From NCBI GenBank assembly GCA_013396995.1, contig VWZP01009941.1:993980-1057979 (forward strand): a DNA stretch of 64,000 bases. Reading direction: 5' to 3'. The stretch is from Dicaeum eximium (lineage: Eukaryota; Chordata; Aves; Passeriformes; Dicaeidae). How positions within the stretch are numbered: the first letter of the stretch is position 1; each line of letters opens with the position of its first letter. Made by a program: the position numbers and the translations under genes. Under the pieces are notes generated by a model, which worked only from the letters and a program-made list of their open reading frames with translations, made no database searches and was not told the DNA's origin. Shown here one piece after another: positions 46,981 through 59,600 of this stretch.

Positions 46981-48158
46981 TGATTTAATGTAGGGCTAAA
47001 AGTCAATAATATCTTGTAATGACATGAGGTATGAAGACATAGAAAACATTATGTAATACAACTTTGAGAATTGCTTAAACCTCAGGGATTTTTGGAACTG
47101 CTTATAAGTGAAAGAAGAAACTGATATCAATTAATGGAATAATATTGCAAAACAATTTGCTTCTGGTTTGGTATTGGCAACATTGCACCATGAAGGATTC
47201 AAGAAATGACATCTAAAACACATACCAAAGATGAGATATGAATCTTTTGAAAAGAGGATAGTGAATGCATGGTATACAGCAGCTTTGATTCAGTGTATTT
47301 ACCACAATGTGCTCTCACAGCAAATTGCATGTTTTAAGTAACTGAAAGGGGTTGTTTAGTGCTTGAACAATGAAAATATTATAATATCTGCTAAAATAAC
47401 CCTTAAAATGGTGTCCAGCTGTTGTAATGGACACTAGACACACATGAAGGATGCCAAAGAAAATTTCAAGCTTAGCAGTTTTGTGAAATACGGGAGAAAG
47501 CAACTGAAAACACAGCCCTTTTATCCAAACCACAGTGAGAGCAGGAGAAGGGACAACAGAAGCAACCTAAAAAAACAGCCTGAAGGCAGTAAATAGAGAA
47601 TATGTAAATTAATTTTAAAATAACACAGTCCATTTTATTTATTTTACTTTTTAAAAACTATGTTAGATAATATTAGGTAATAAGGATAAAAGAAAAAGGC
47701 AATTTGCTGAGCAGCAAGGTTTAGTGGGGTTATCTTGCACCTGGAAAGCTGCTCTAATTCTGCTGTATGAGATTTATTCTGGTCACTGGCAGGGTTCAAT
47801 ACAATTACGGAAGTTTCTATAGACTTAAACCATTCTTGTTATTTAATTCTCATCATTGAATCAATCCTGGTCTTGGTTTTAATGAACTTTAAAAACCAGG
47901 CAGAATATTTATTGCAAAACTTTTAAATGTTAAACCTGTCACACTTGTTTCCTATGTTCATATGAAATCATCAAGCATGGTCCAGACAATGAGGCTCTGA
48001 TTACTCAGCAGCTACATTTGAACAATATTCTATTCTTCTGTATTTTAACCTGATACCTTATTTATAGTAAACAGTGCTGATCAGAACAAAAATAAAATTA
48101 ATTTTTCAAATTCTGTTGTAAATAAGGACAGAGCCTTGATCAAGGAATTCCTTGAAGG
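46981..48158. other. Unique AT-rich non-coding stretch
   Basis: I see no gene, mobile element or notable repeat in this stretch. Confidence 0.6.
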
Positions 48159-48326
48159 TTTCCTTCCTTCCTTCCTTCCTTCCTTCCTTCCTTCCTTCCT
48201 TGCTTCCTTCTGCACTTCATTCCGCGCTTCCTTCCGCGCTCCCTTCCGCGCTTCCTTCCTTCCTTCTGTGCTTCCTTCCGCGCTTCCGTGCTTCCCTCCC
48301 TCCTTCCTTCCCTCCCTCCTTCCCTT
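48159..48326 (+). repeat. (TTCC)n array with CpG-bearing variant units
   Basis: Perfect TTCC units cover 48159-48200. They then pass into an interrupted array with the variant TTCCGCGC repeated four times, giving a local unit of about 12 bases (CTTCCGCGCTTC). CCCTCC-type units follow. Both strands stay open for 70 to 83 codons only because the repeat contains no stop. CpG retention inside the array contrasts with the CpG-poor surroundings. Confidence 0.93.
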
Positions 48327-50414
48327 ATCCATGTGTCTTTTTCATATATTTTCATATGTTATATGATTGATGACCCTGTGCCATCAAGTGCCCTAATACC
48401 ATAGAGATGTCTCCAAAGTGGCCAGCAATTAGACTTTTTTCCTACTGAAAAAGGTATTTTCAGTGAGAAACTGGGTAGCTGAATGACATACATGCCTCCA
48501 TGTTGCTAAAGTTTGGAGAGATTTTTCATGGATTAATCCATAGGAGATGACTAATATCAGGGACAGTGACTAATGCTAAAGTTAGTTCTTCCTGCTGCTT
48601 CTTATGGTAATATTTGCAGTACAATATCACTTTTTCTTTTCAACAGGCATTCTTCATCTTCTTAAGTGTTTATGCTAATAATCTCATAATGTACAATCAC
48701 TTCAGTCTAGCAATTATCAAACTACAAAATGTTGCTTTACAGCAAACTGTACACAGATGATGTAGGAATGATTAATATATCTAGAATTGTTCATTTGTTA
48801 CTATGGAAATACTGTTCCTTTATAGAGCTATTAGTAAACACTGTATTAGTGATGCAGCCAATGACAGAGAAAGCCTTGGCAAGCACAGTGGTAAAATTAA
48901 GATGTATATTGTTAGAGATCTGCAGTTTCAGCATAAATAAATAAAAATGTATTTATTTCCCTTGCCTTTCTATGCTAAAGATATCCAGTTCATATGCAGC
49001 CTATTTGGACATAAACTTTACAAGTTAGTCATTGAAATACCTTATAAAAATGCATTCTAAGTCAAAAGAGATGTTGGGGGAAAAAATAAGAAACTTTACC
49101 ATTTTTTTTTATCCATGTGAGTAGAAGTGTATCTTCCCTACTAGATATACCTGTAGGTTTTGTTTTGTTCAATTTGTTACCAGAGTTAATGTTCTTCTGC
49201 CTTCATGTGATATAGAAAAACCCTTCTGTATTTATCATCAATATTTCTTTTCCTTGTATATAACCACATGATTAGGAGGGAAAGAGAAATCTGGAACACT
49301 AAATAGTTCCTCTAAGGTTTCACTGTGAGCACATTTTTTACTTTGTGATATCTGAATTTTCTATGCCTAATGTTCTGAATGGCCAAATTATTTTTTTGTC
49401 TCTAGAAGCTGGTAATGCCAGGGAAGAGAAGGAAATATTTTCAGTGTGAAATTTTTTTTTTCTTTAATTTTCCAAGTCTTTTATGGCTTGGTACCTCCTT
49501 ATTTGCACATACACATGCTGGGAGACCAATGTTTACCTCATTCTTTCAACTTCAGTCCAGCAGGGTTGTCAAATATATATCTATAATATTTTCCCAAAAC
49601 ATGTCATGTTCACTGTTCATGAACATCATGAAAGCTACTTCATTGCTCTCTTTCAATTCTCCTATAGGGCACTTTTGCAGAGATGATCCAAACAAAACTC
49701 AACATAAATAGTGGTATTGGCAGGAGTGGCTGCTGCTTATCCTGGTCTTCTGAGCATATCGTGTTCTTCCCTGCACCACATTGCCTTTTGTTCATGTTTC
49801 AAACATGCCTGCAAAGCCTTCTTAAGTACATCTTAAGAAACCTGGCTGGGAGTAAATGGGGATCAGCATGCACATAAGTTTATCAGCTCACCAAATACTT
49901 ACTCTTTGTTTTGTTTTTCTGATGTGTTTTATATTTTCTGGCTAAGAGAAGCCATAGCTTGTGACCGGCTCTATAAACATCAATAGTAACACTGATAATA
50001 TATAGTGATAAATTGATATATATTTTAGAGAGGGAAAGTTCCATTTTCTTCTCTAATTACTAAAGTACTATGATTCTAATTTTTTTTCTATTTATAATTA
50101 AATATTTTCTTTATTAAGAATTAGAATAGAGGATAAATTATTTGAAGGTAAAATTTTACTGCATTACGTGGCATTATGTATGTGGCTAGCCTGGACTCTG
50201 GTCATAGGGAAAATAAGTAGAAGTTTTGTCAGCTTTGGAAACAAGATCTGTATTCTATGCTGTGATGGAGATATTTTTTGCAAAACACAATAATTTATTT
50301 CTAGTATTTCCAAAATTTAGCTTAAAAGACTGAGAATGCCACATGAATGGAGCTCAGTGATCTTTCATGCAAACACCTACAGAAGATATGCTGAGAAGGA
50401 ACATCTGTGATACC
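48327..50414. other. Unique AT-rich non-coding stretch
   Basis: No gene or mobile element is supported. The 98-codon frame at 49415-49711 begins in a T-rich patch and carries no known motif. Confidence 0.55.
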
Positions 50415-51210
50415 TGTCATGCAGACTTCATCAAGTTCAACCAAGGCAGTTGCAAGGTCCTGCACCTGATTCAGGACACCCACCAGTATCAATACAGGTT
50501 GTAGGATGAATGGATTGAGAGTAGCCCTCTGGAGAAAGACTTGAAGATACTGGCAGGCAAAAAAAATTTCATGACCTGGCAATGTCCACTGGCAGCCCAG
50601 AAATGTCCACTGCCAGCATGGCAGAGAGCCATGTCCTGGGCTACACAAAAAGAAGTGTGACCAGCAAGTCAAGGGGGGTGGGCATGATCTCTCTACTCCT
50701 CTATTGTGAGACATCACCCTCAGTTCTATGTCCAGTTCTGGAAGACCTGGACATGTTGGAAGACAGAGGAGAGCCACAAAAATATTGAGAGGTCTGGAGC
50801 ATTTCTGCTTTGAAGAAAGGCTGACAAAGATGAGATTGTTTGGCCTGCAGAACCGAAATCTCTGGGGACAATGTACTGGAGCCTTTCAATATACAACAGA
50901 ATTGTTAGAAACATGCAGAGAGGCTTTTTACTAAGAGCTGTAGTGACAGGATAAAGAACAATGGATTTCAGCTAAAAGAGGGTATGTTTAGAGTAGATAT
51001 AAGGAAGAAATTCTTTACTATGAGGTAGGTAAGGTGCTGGAACAGGTTGCCCAGAGAACCTCTGGGTGCCCCATCCCTGGAAAAGTTTAAGGCCAGGCTG
51101 AATGAAGCTTTGAGCAACCTGGTCCAGTTGGGAAGTGTCCCTGCTCATGACAGGGAGTTGGAACTAGGTGTTCTTTAAAGGTCCTTTCCAATCAAAAGGG
51201 TTCTATAATT
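50415..51210 (+). mobile_element. CR1 LINE, 3' fragment including the end of ORF2
   Basis: From ACTTCATCAAGTTCAACC (about 50425) the sequence follows the avian CR1 consensus to its end. The next block encodes the C-terminal part of ORF2, with CAAGGTCCTGCACCTG and GTGTGACCAGCAAGTC. The 3' UTR follows with AGGAAGAAATTCTTTACTAT and CTGGAACAGGTTGCCCAGAG, and the terminal TTCTATAATT corresponds to the consensus ATTCTATGATT. The reading frame is broken by frameshifts and stops, and the catalytic reverse-transcriptase region is not present. A 21-base internal tandem duplication (50581-50600 and 50602-50621) is not part of the consensus as I know it. The 5' boundary is uncertain by about ten bases. 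Confidence 0.9.
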
Positions 51211-53280
51211 TTTCGGGGCAGTTGAATGAGTAGGTGGATGATGTTCTATAAAATTTATGTTTGTATGATTGAGCCATGGCAATACAGCACTGTAATAAGT
51301 AGTCAAAATTATTTTTGTGTGTATGATTTCAGGCACATGCTTTTAAGTGTGAGATAATAAAAAATGCTCACTGCGACACTGACCTGGAGGAGCTCCATAA
51401 AATCACTTAATGGTCTACATCAGCTTTAACTGATTCAGTTCATTAGAATTAATGAGGGGTGGTAGATCTGGAAAAGATTTCATATTGGATACGGTCATAG
51501 TCATTTGTTCTGTTCACTAAATAATTATGTTATCTCACTGGCACAAATCTTTCAATTTTAACATACTATTTTTAATCTGCCTCTTTTAGAATTTGTTTTG
51601 ATAACCTTTGTTGGGTGCAATATCCAAAATAGTTCACTCTGAGGAATAATATATAATTTTAAAAGGCATAAAAATATGCTGTTCCAATTCCCAAATTACA
51701 CATTTTAAAATGTTACATAATGCATAAACAGCTTTGATTAATCCATTTAGTCATTCTTATTGTATTATGATGTCAACATTTTATAAACTTCAGGATTGCT
51801 GTAGAACTCAGGGAGACAAGTCAACTAACTCTAAAAAATTTTACTCAGTAAAATAAAAAAACAAACAAGAAGTCTTCTTAGATCTAGGAATATCTTCATA
51901 CAAGGTGCTTTTGTATAATCAACACTAATGCAAGAAAAACTATCTAGATTCCTGGGGGAACCTGAAACATATTTCATCTAGCTCTATCATTATGGAAATT
52001 TTGACCATTGGCTCCTAATTAGGTGTTCTCATTTGCATGATGAAAGTTCATGAATTTGTCTAGACACCATTCATAGCTCTCTATTTAAATTGCTTTGTAA
52101 GGAGTGATATATTGCACTGCAGTAAACAGGGAAAAAATCAAGACCTTGGCACTTACATGCATATTTAACATGCAAAAAAGGCTTCCTTAGGGCTAAAGCA
52201 ACCATGGCTAGAGGTAGCAGTTGCCACTGTGTTCAGCTGAATTTAAGTCTTTCTGAGAAAATCCACTGCTGGTCCTACCAGCTAAAATATTGAAAATAAT
52301 CTCACGGTCAATGAGATAGTGGCAGCTGTGACCAGCCTGGGGCTCTAAAGCAAGAAGACTCAAAAGGGCAAGGATCTTTTGTAACAGTGCACTTTTCAAC
52401 TCTGATAGCTAAGAAAGAGGGTGTTCAAATGATCACAGACATTGCAGAAATTACGGAGCCATGTCTCATTTCATTAAAACCAAAAAAACAAAAAATCATC
52501 TTTTTATAATCTTGTCAGTGTTCAATTAAGAACCCATGTACACTGCAAGGGAAACTCAGATGAGTTAAAATCAAAATTAGAATACAAAAATTAAATATTT
52601 CTTGAAAAAAAACTTGCCACCTTAAATGAAACCTTGAGGATGGTGATCTGAATGTGTTAGATTGAATACAGGTTGCAAGTATTATCCATGCTGAAATTAC
52701 TGGGCTCTGACCTTATCCTGGGGCTAGCTGTGAAGTCTGACTAGATATTAGCATATATAATTAGAAAACACATCATATCATTGACTTAATCAAAATATGA
52801 TAATTAATCATTGCTGCATCTGCCTTTGGGAATAAAATTTTTCTAAATTATGATTAGCCTACAAAAGTAGCAAGAGAGCTTTTTCATCTCCTTTACCTCT
52901 TTATTAGTCTATTAGCTAAGAACCTCAAGAGAGCCTCAACTTCTGTCTCATCATTTTGACTCCTTGTATTTTGACCAAGTATCAGACAACTGGGTCTCTT
53001 TCTTGAATATTATCTATTGATCCCAGTGCTCTGTGAGGAACAAAAATGAAAAATTATTACAGAAGCTAAAACTAGAATTGATATTCTGTCTGATAAGTAT
53101 GTCAAAACTGTGGTTTGTGTTTTAATTCAGTTAATGGCTCAGGTAAAATTATTAATTTAATATTACAAATCTGATAAATTCTTGCAACTCATTTTTCACT
53201 GTTGAAATAATTGTAATAAACATTTTTAAATCACTCTGTTCACTTCAGACTAGACTTGCTATCATGAAGAAGTAAAAACG
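51211..53280. other. Unique AT-rich stretch, possible regulatory cluster near 52.0 kb
   Basis: No gene is supported. At 52014-52023 there is a perfect palindrome CCTAATTAGG (homeodomain-type core), followed at 52031-52040 by ATTTGCATGA (POU-octamer-like). Confidence 0.45.
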
Positions 53281-53332
53281 AACCAACCAAACAAAAAAGC
53301 AAACAAAAATCCCACAGAAACAACCCCAAAAA
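53281..53332. repeat. A/C-rich low-complexity tract
   Basis: AACC and AAAC units pass into a core at 53300-53332 that resembles 46905-46939 nearly base for base, including the TCCCACA and AACCCC interruptions. Confidence 0.8.
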
Positions 53333-56300
53333 TGATGGGAAATGGGAACTGGCTCAGTGGGGTGACATGAAATTTAGGCTATGAATTACTTTGACAAAGC
53401 AGGAACAAGGGTGATAAAAATTAAAGAGAGGTTGTTATTGGGAAATAAAAATGAGAACTTTCTGAATTTTCTTTTAAAGGCTAATGAAAAAATTCTGTTC
53501 ATAAACAAAAAATTCAGAAAGTAGCCCTAAGAAAATATCAGAATACATATAGAGTTTCAGCCATTAAAGTAAATAGGTTCTCAGTTCTATTTCTTTTGTT
53601 TTTAAGAACAGCTCTCAAGAGATTCATAAAAGCAGAACTAAAACTCATGTTTTAGACAGAAGGGATTTGCAAATATTTTTAGGCTGTACAGATCCAAATA
53701 TGAATCCTGTTTTCCTCCTTCAAATCTCCAGGTTGTTGAGGTGCATGTTCCAGGCATTTCTTTCCAAGCTCCAAGATTCTTCTTCTCTACATTCCCAAAT
53801 CTCCAGGACTGGCTGTGTGTCAAAAAGTTTCAGAAGCTCTCTCACCCTGTCATATTCAAGATCAGTCATTTCACACTGTCAGCAGGCCCTTTCTTAACAC
53901 AGAACTAAAAGTGTTAGTAACACTTGCTTTTGCTAGAATCCCTTTTGGATTGTGTGATAGGACCAGGAAATGTGTCTGTGATGAGATGCATTCTTTTTGC
54001 AGATATAGTTGTCATTTAGAAAAATGTGAAAATAAAATATAAACAAGAGCCCTCCTTCATATACATAATGTATATATTTATGCACATATGTAGAAATAGA
54101 TATATACACACACTCCTTTTTGTGTGTAGTGCCTGTGTATGTTTCGTAAATAAAGCCCCTAAAGTAATGAAATAAATATTACAAAGCTATGTAATGGGCA
54201 ACATTCTTCTGGAAATACACCAATAATTATGATGAATTCTCTCAGTGTTCATGGGGTTGCAATATGTAATCCCTTAGGAATTCTGTTGTAATTTAGCATT
54301 AATTAATTTCCACCTACAACAAAGCATTCCTAAATCTTGAATAATGTGGTGCTTATTGCCTTTCTTGCTATCATCTCTGATTTTTTCCAGTGTCTTTTTC
54401 CTTTTACCTCTGCTAGTCAGAAAGTTATTCTAAGTATTTTTAGACACCAGTACACAGAACTAAGATCTCCCTACTACGACTCAGATCCAAAGTAATTTGA
54501 ATGCATTATTTATCCCTTGAGTAATTTGCCACAACTAATCCTCACAAGCAGGTCTAATGCTGGATCCTCTGGGATATTCCTCATTTCTGATTAATACTAC
54601 TGTGAGCTCACGTCTTGAAAAAATACACCAGTGGGGCACTGTTATTAGGCCTCTTCAGTGCTGAAAGGCAGGATGCCAGTTTCCCAGTACCAACAGAGCT
54701 GTATCAGTTTTGTCAAACCCGTGAATCCCTGTGGCACAGATGGGGGAATGTCCCGACCCCAGAATCCCTCCCAGTGGGCAGCAGAGCGGTTCTGAAAGGA
54801 TCTGAACGTGGGCTACACACAGCAGTCCCCACCTGGCACTCTTTGATCCCAGACCTGAAACTGCTAGCATGTCTGTCCATACTTTGTGTGTCAGGCATGT
54901 GGATAAATGCCTCTCTTTAACCTCTAGTAAATCTGTATTTATGTGGTGGTAGTGTAACTGGGGATCTCTCTCTGCAGAGGTGTGTCATAGCCAGGTAAAT
55001 CTGTGGTGATGTTTCTTTCTCACTTTACTACTCAGCTGATCACACCAATGAACCTAGCAGGGTTGCTACATTCTTTTCAGAAGGTGTTTAAAATATTCCA
55101 AAGTTCAGAGAGATTTATTGTCTCTTGAACATAACAGTAGGATTGCAACTACCATGTTATAAACCCAAATAACTCAGTATTTTGGGATTCAAGAAATTGT
55201 CTTTGTTGAAGTGTTTTCATTTCTTTCTTCTCTTCAGATGAAATGTATTTGAACTGTCACATTTTTCAGTCACAAGAATGAGAAGAAAGAATTACACAGA
55301 GCTTTGCTCTTCTGACAGCACTCTTAAAACCTCCTTTATACTTATTAAATACTGTTATCAATGCTTCTTAAAAGAAACATCTTCCAGTTAGAAGGCTTAA
55401 AAAATACATTTTTTTAAAGAAGCAGCCACTGATATTTTACCAAAAGAACAACATGTTTATAGTACACCAGAAAACAGTAAAATTTCAGTGGTAATAGAAA
55501 CAGTAAAAAATATGAACAAAATATGTTGCATTAAAAATACCAAAGGTCAAATTGAAAAGTAACTAGAGAACATTACTAGTCATTTTCCAAGCTACATCCC
55601 CAGTTAGTTTGGTGGGACAATAACATAGTAACAATTTCAATAAGATTTTAATGCAAGTCTTTAATGGAGACCCCATTATGGTACCATTTACGATGTGCAC
55701 TAATGATGGCAAGATGATCTCAATATCACTCTAAAGAGATTCCATTATGAAGCCATTACAATATGAAGCTGCAAAAGCAAAATACTTTCACGAGAAATCC
55801 ATAGAGAGAGTGGGATGGTTCCATTACTGGTTCCAAAGTGATATGATGGCACTCCAAGGATCTCTCTACAAGCCTATAGGGACCACACCGGCATGTAAAA
55901 TGATGATATGCATGATAAGTTTCTTTGCAGATAGACTTGTATTTCCATTTTAAAATAGCATTTTGTTCTGATACAGCAACAAAAAAAGTCATCTTTAGAA
56001 TCATACCTTTTGTCCTGCTTGCATTCCAAAAAACCTTCATTTGCCTTAACAAGCAATGACCTTTAGTCTTCCTTCCTTCTTAACTCTAATCTTGCTGTCA
56101 TGTTTAAGAGATAAAGTGAGCTTAGTTCTATTTCTTTTAGGTCATGTTTGTTTACCAGAAATGTATCATTTACTTCAGCACTCACCTACAGAGGTGAATA
56201 TAAGAATAATCCAAGAATAATACTGTCACACAGTAGTCCCTTCAGCTGACCTCACTGACAGGAATTGGCAAAACTGTAGGATATGGACTTATTTGGAAAA

Positions 56301-56620
56301 TGTCCTCAGCCTATAGAGAAAGTTCTGAATTTAAATGGTTAAGTTTGGTTATCTCTCTTCGTTTGTAAGACTAAATTCTCTTGTGGTTTCTTATGAAAGG
56401 TCCATGTTAGAATTGCTTGTGAAGGTGTTGATAGAACCTTTCATCAAGGGTGAAAAATTCTATGAAAGTATGCCAAACTTGCAAAAAAACCCCATAGTTA
56501 AGTGTCCTTTTGTGACATATTAAGAATGACATAGCTCACAGGCTTCTTATTGAAAATTTTCTGAAACGTCTCTCCTCCCTCCTCCCCATTCTGCTAAATT
56601 ATGAAATGGCAATCAAAACT
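53333..56620. other. Unique AT-rich stretch with one inverted repeat
   Basis: No gene is supported. A perfect 14-base inverted repeat, ACTTTCTGAATTTT (53457-53470) and AAAATTCAGAAAGT (53509-53522), could form a hairpin with a 38-base loop. The 54615-54920 region is less AT-rich and open for 101 codons, but it carries no recognised domain. Confidence 0.5.
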
Positions 56621-56655
56621 GGGGCAGGTGTGAGGGGTTAGAGGGGGTTGGAGGG
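56621..56655 (+). other. G-rich tract, weak G-quadruplex candidate
   Basis: Four G-runs (GGGG, GGGG, GGGGG, GGG) are separated by loops of 9, 5 and 5 bases. The first loop is longer than the usual limit of seven, so this is a relaxed match. It stands in an AT-rich background. Confidence 0.5.
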
Positions 56656-59600
56656 TGTATGAGGTGTGTGTTTTTTGGTTTGGTTTAATTTTCCTAAGGT
56701 AAGGAATCTGAATGGACATTCATTTCCAGAATCTTGGAAAAGTTTTGTTCAGATTTAGTGTGAAGCTTTATTTCAAGCATTCTGAAGTCTTCTATGAAAG
56801 TGAATTACTATTTTTGTCTCAGCTCTGTAACATATATAGAAAGTTTCACTTGCCAAGCAGCATTCATCTTCAAAACCCTTTGAGGATATTAAAGTTTATA
56901 AATCTAAATAATTAAGTATTTCAAATACAGTGCATTTGAGACCCCTTTTCTACATGAGTGCTTGCTATTCAGAAGTCCAGATTTTTAGCAAACACTTGTT
57001 CTCTTCTTCTACAATGCAAATACAAGCATATTTCATTGCACATACATCAGAAAGACACATTTTTGAAAATCACAGAACACATGGGGGTAGATTAAACTAC
57101 ATGTCCTGTTCCTGCTAATGCTCTTTGTCTGACATCTTACTAATTAATGTGTTCAGCTCAACAGATCAAGGGCTTTTAGTTGAAGGATCTGTTATCACAG
57201 CACATTTCTCCCTTTCCTGGTTTTAACTAGCTGGCTTCCTCAGATTTGGTGGAGCTCTAGCTAAGTCTGAGATGTGCTCTTTATCTTCTCAAAATTTTTT
57301 TTTGCCGTTCTGTTAATTGTATTTCCTAATTTTAAAACTGAACTCATAACTTTAACTAAATTTCACAGCAGGTTAATAGTTTTAAAGTTGTACAGTTTCT
57401 GTAAGTTTCAGCAACATAGAAGGCATGTTAGAAGAGAACAAAATAAAGTTATTAGTGCCCATATAAGAGGAAGCACTAAACATGAAATGCTGTTTTTTGT
57501 ACTACTGCTGTATCTAATGACTTCTCTCAGCACTGGTACTGCCTACAAGAGTGAAAGAATCTTGACTCAAATTTCAAAATATTTATGTTACAGTATCATG
57601 AACTCACATCTTCGCTGTAATTCCAGCTTGCATATTGTATCCAAAGTATTTAGAGGAAATTTGGCTTAGAGTATTTCTATACTGCAACCAAGGTAGTAGT
57701 GTAGGTGTAAAAAGCAAGAGTTGTTAACAGATCTGAATGTGTTTAGAAAAGGAAGGTCAACTACAAGACTGTGTGAACTATTTTTTGAAAAGAAAGTTTC
57801 TCCAGTCTGGAAACTTTCAAAATCAGCTAATTCTTAACAAAGAATATGAAGAATCAGAGAGTACTGGGCTACACTGCATTCTTTTTATGATTTCTAACCT
57901 TGTAAGTGTTCGGGCAGGCATACCAAACTTTATTCTAGCTGTTTCTTTCTTTTCTTCTAACATTATTTCAAGAATTTTTCTCAATGGAATAAATTGAAGT
58001 AATTTTTCAACCCAGCTCTTCCATTTACTTTTGTGGTGTATATTTGGAATCTGTTTAGCAATAATTTCTTAGCTGTTTACAACCCTTTGAAATGCTTGAA
58101 AGACCTAATATTGCATGTTTGTTTTATATGCCATGTCGAATAGGCATGGAATCAAAGCCCTGGTTGAACTTCAATGCTGGCATTCCCAGCTTGCTTGACT
58201 CCAGCTGCCATGTCAGCAGTGCTCACAGAATGAAAAACAAGAGCAGAGCAGTCTGTAATGCAGCCATGTGTTCTGTTGTTTCCAGAATTGCAGCCTCTGC
58301 AGTCCACAGAGCTTGTGATGCTGTCCAAAAGATAGCAATTTGTTTGCAATTTGAAAATGGGTTTTTTGACATGATGTACTTATTTGACACTATAATACAA
58401 TAATAGAGGTGGGCTAACATGGCTATTGCAAAATAAACTGTCATTGGGAACAGTGTCTTGTCCACAATTAAAGCATGGATACTGAAAACAGGAGAATTCC
58501 GACTGACAAAATGATTGCATGTGTAGAGCTTGGCAAGATGCATTTTAAGGGAGCAGTCACTTCCTTTCCAAGAACTCTTGAGATTCAAAATAAAGTGCTC
58601 TTCAAAAAATCTTGTCTCACCTGGTTCTTCTGTGAGCACTGTAGACGCAAAGAGTTTGAAGCTGTCTGTGTTTATGTCCTTATTGTATTTGCACTGCATA
58701 CTGCATAAAAAGTAAGTGATGCTATTTTCACTGTGTGAGATCTGGGAGAGAAGCAGCCAACTTGTAGCTATAACAGGCAGCAGCAATAACCATCACTACT
58801 GGCAAACTCTGGCAGATATTTTTGCTGTCACCACTGTTTCTTAAAATAAAATCCTTTTTTGTTAAAAACTGTCTTTGCCCTCGTGCCACTTTGATATCTC
58901 CTCTTTCCCTGTTTTCTTGGTTAAGGCCGCTGGGAGTGCAATTTACAGAGTTCCAAATTTTATATGGATCCCTTGTGGAGGTACAACCAGAGTTCATATA
59001 TCTCTGATTCTTTCAATCCTCCTTTGTCTCAAGGGGAGTGTAAATATAAACCTATTTGGCCATCTCTATAGATTTTTGAGGTTTTGTGCTTTTTCTCAAG
59101 CCAAAATTGGTAAAGATAGTTGCACAGACAAAAAAATAAAGCATGCAATTTTAGCTCAGAAAGCACAGAACATAATAATCTTCAAGTACCATGTCTTCCG
59201 ACATTACCTAGGATAATCCAGAGAACAGCTGACAAAATTTTGTTTTAACTAAAACTAGGGAAATGGGTGACTAATTTTAAAAAGATAAACACTGTAGTAA
59301 CTGAGAAAGGAGGAGGAGGACTATATGGGAACAAGGAGTGGCAATAAATTGTCACCTTTGCTGTCACCATTGCTATACAAAATAACAACCGGCGGTGCAC
59401 TGCATTATCTCTGCCTTCAGCTGTATCCTCTGATATGATGCAGAATTCTTCTTTTATGATAGGTATTGCACATCAGAGTTTAGAAGTCACTATTAATCTT
59501 ATGTGGGGAAAAGGAAACACATCCAAGACATTACTGTTAGTCTAGTCTAATAGGGTCTGAACAGTCTAAACAAATTGTCTACCATTTATTATTAGTGTAC

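Noticed and set aside
48081..48370. Lys/Glu/Gly-Arg-rich or Pro-Ser-Phe-rich frames on both strands
   Set aside because: They are translations of the (TTCC)n array, which contains no stop codons.
50322..50777. 151-codon minus-strand frame
   Set aside because: It is antisense to a CR1 3' fragment and has no known domain.
57274..57669. 131-codon plus-strand frame
   Set aside because: It is AT-rich with random-looking composition and has no domain or splice support.
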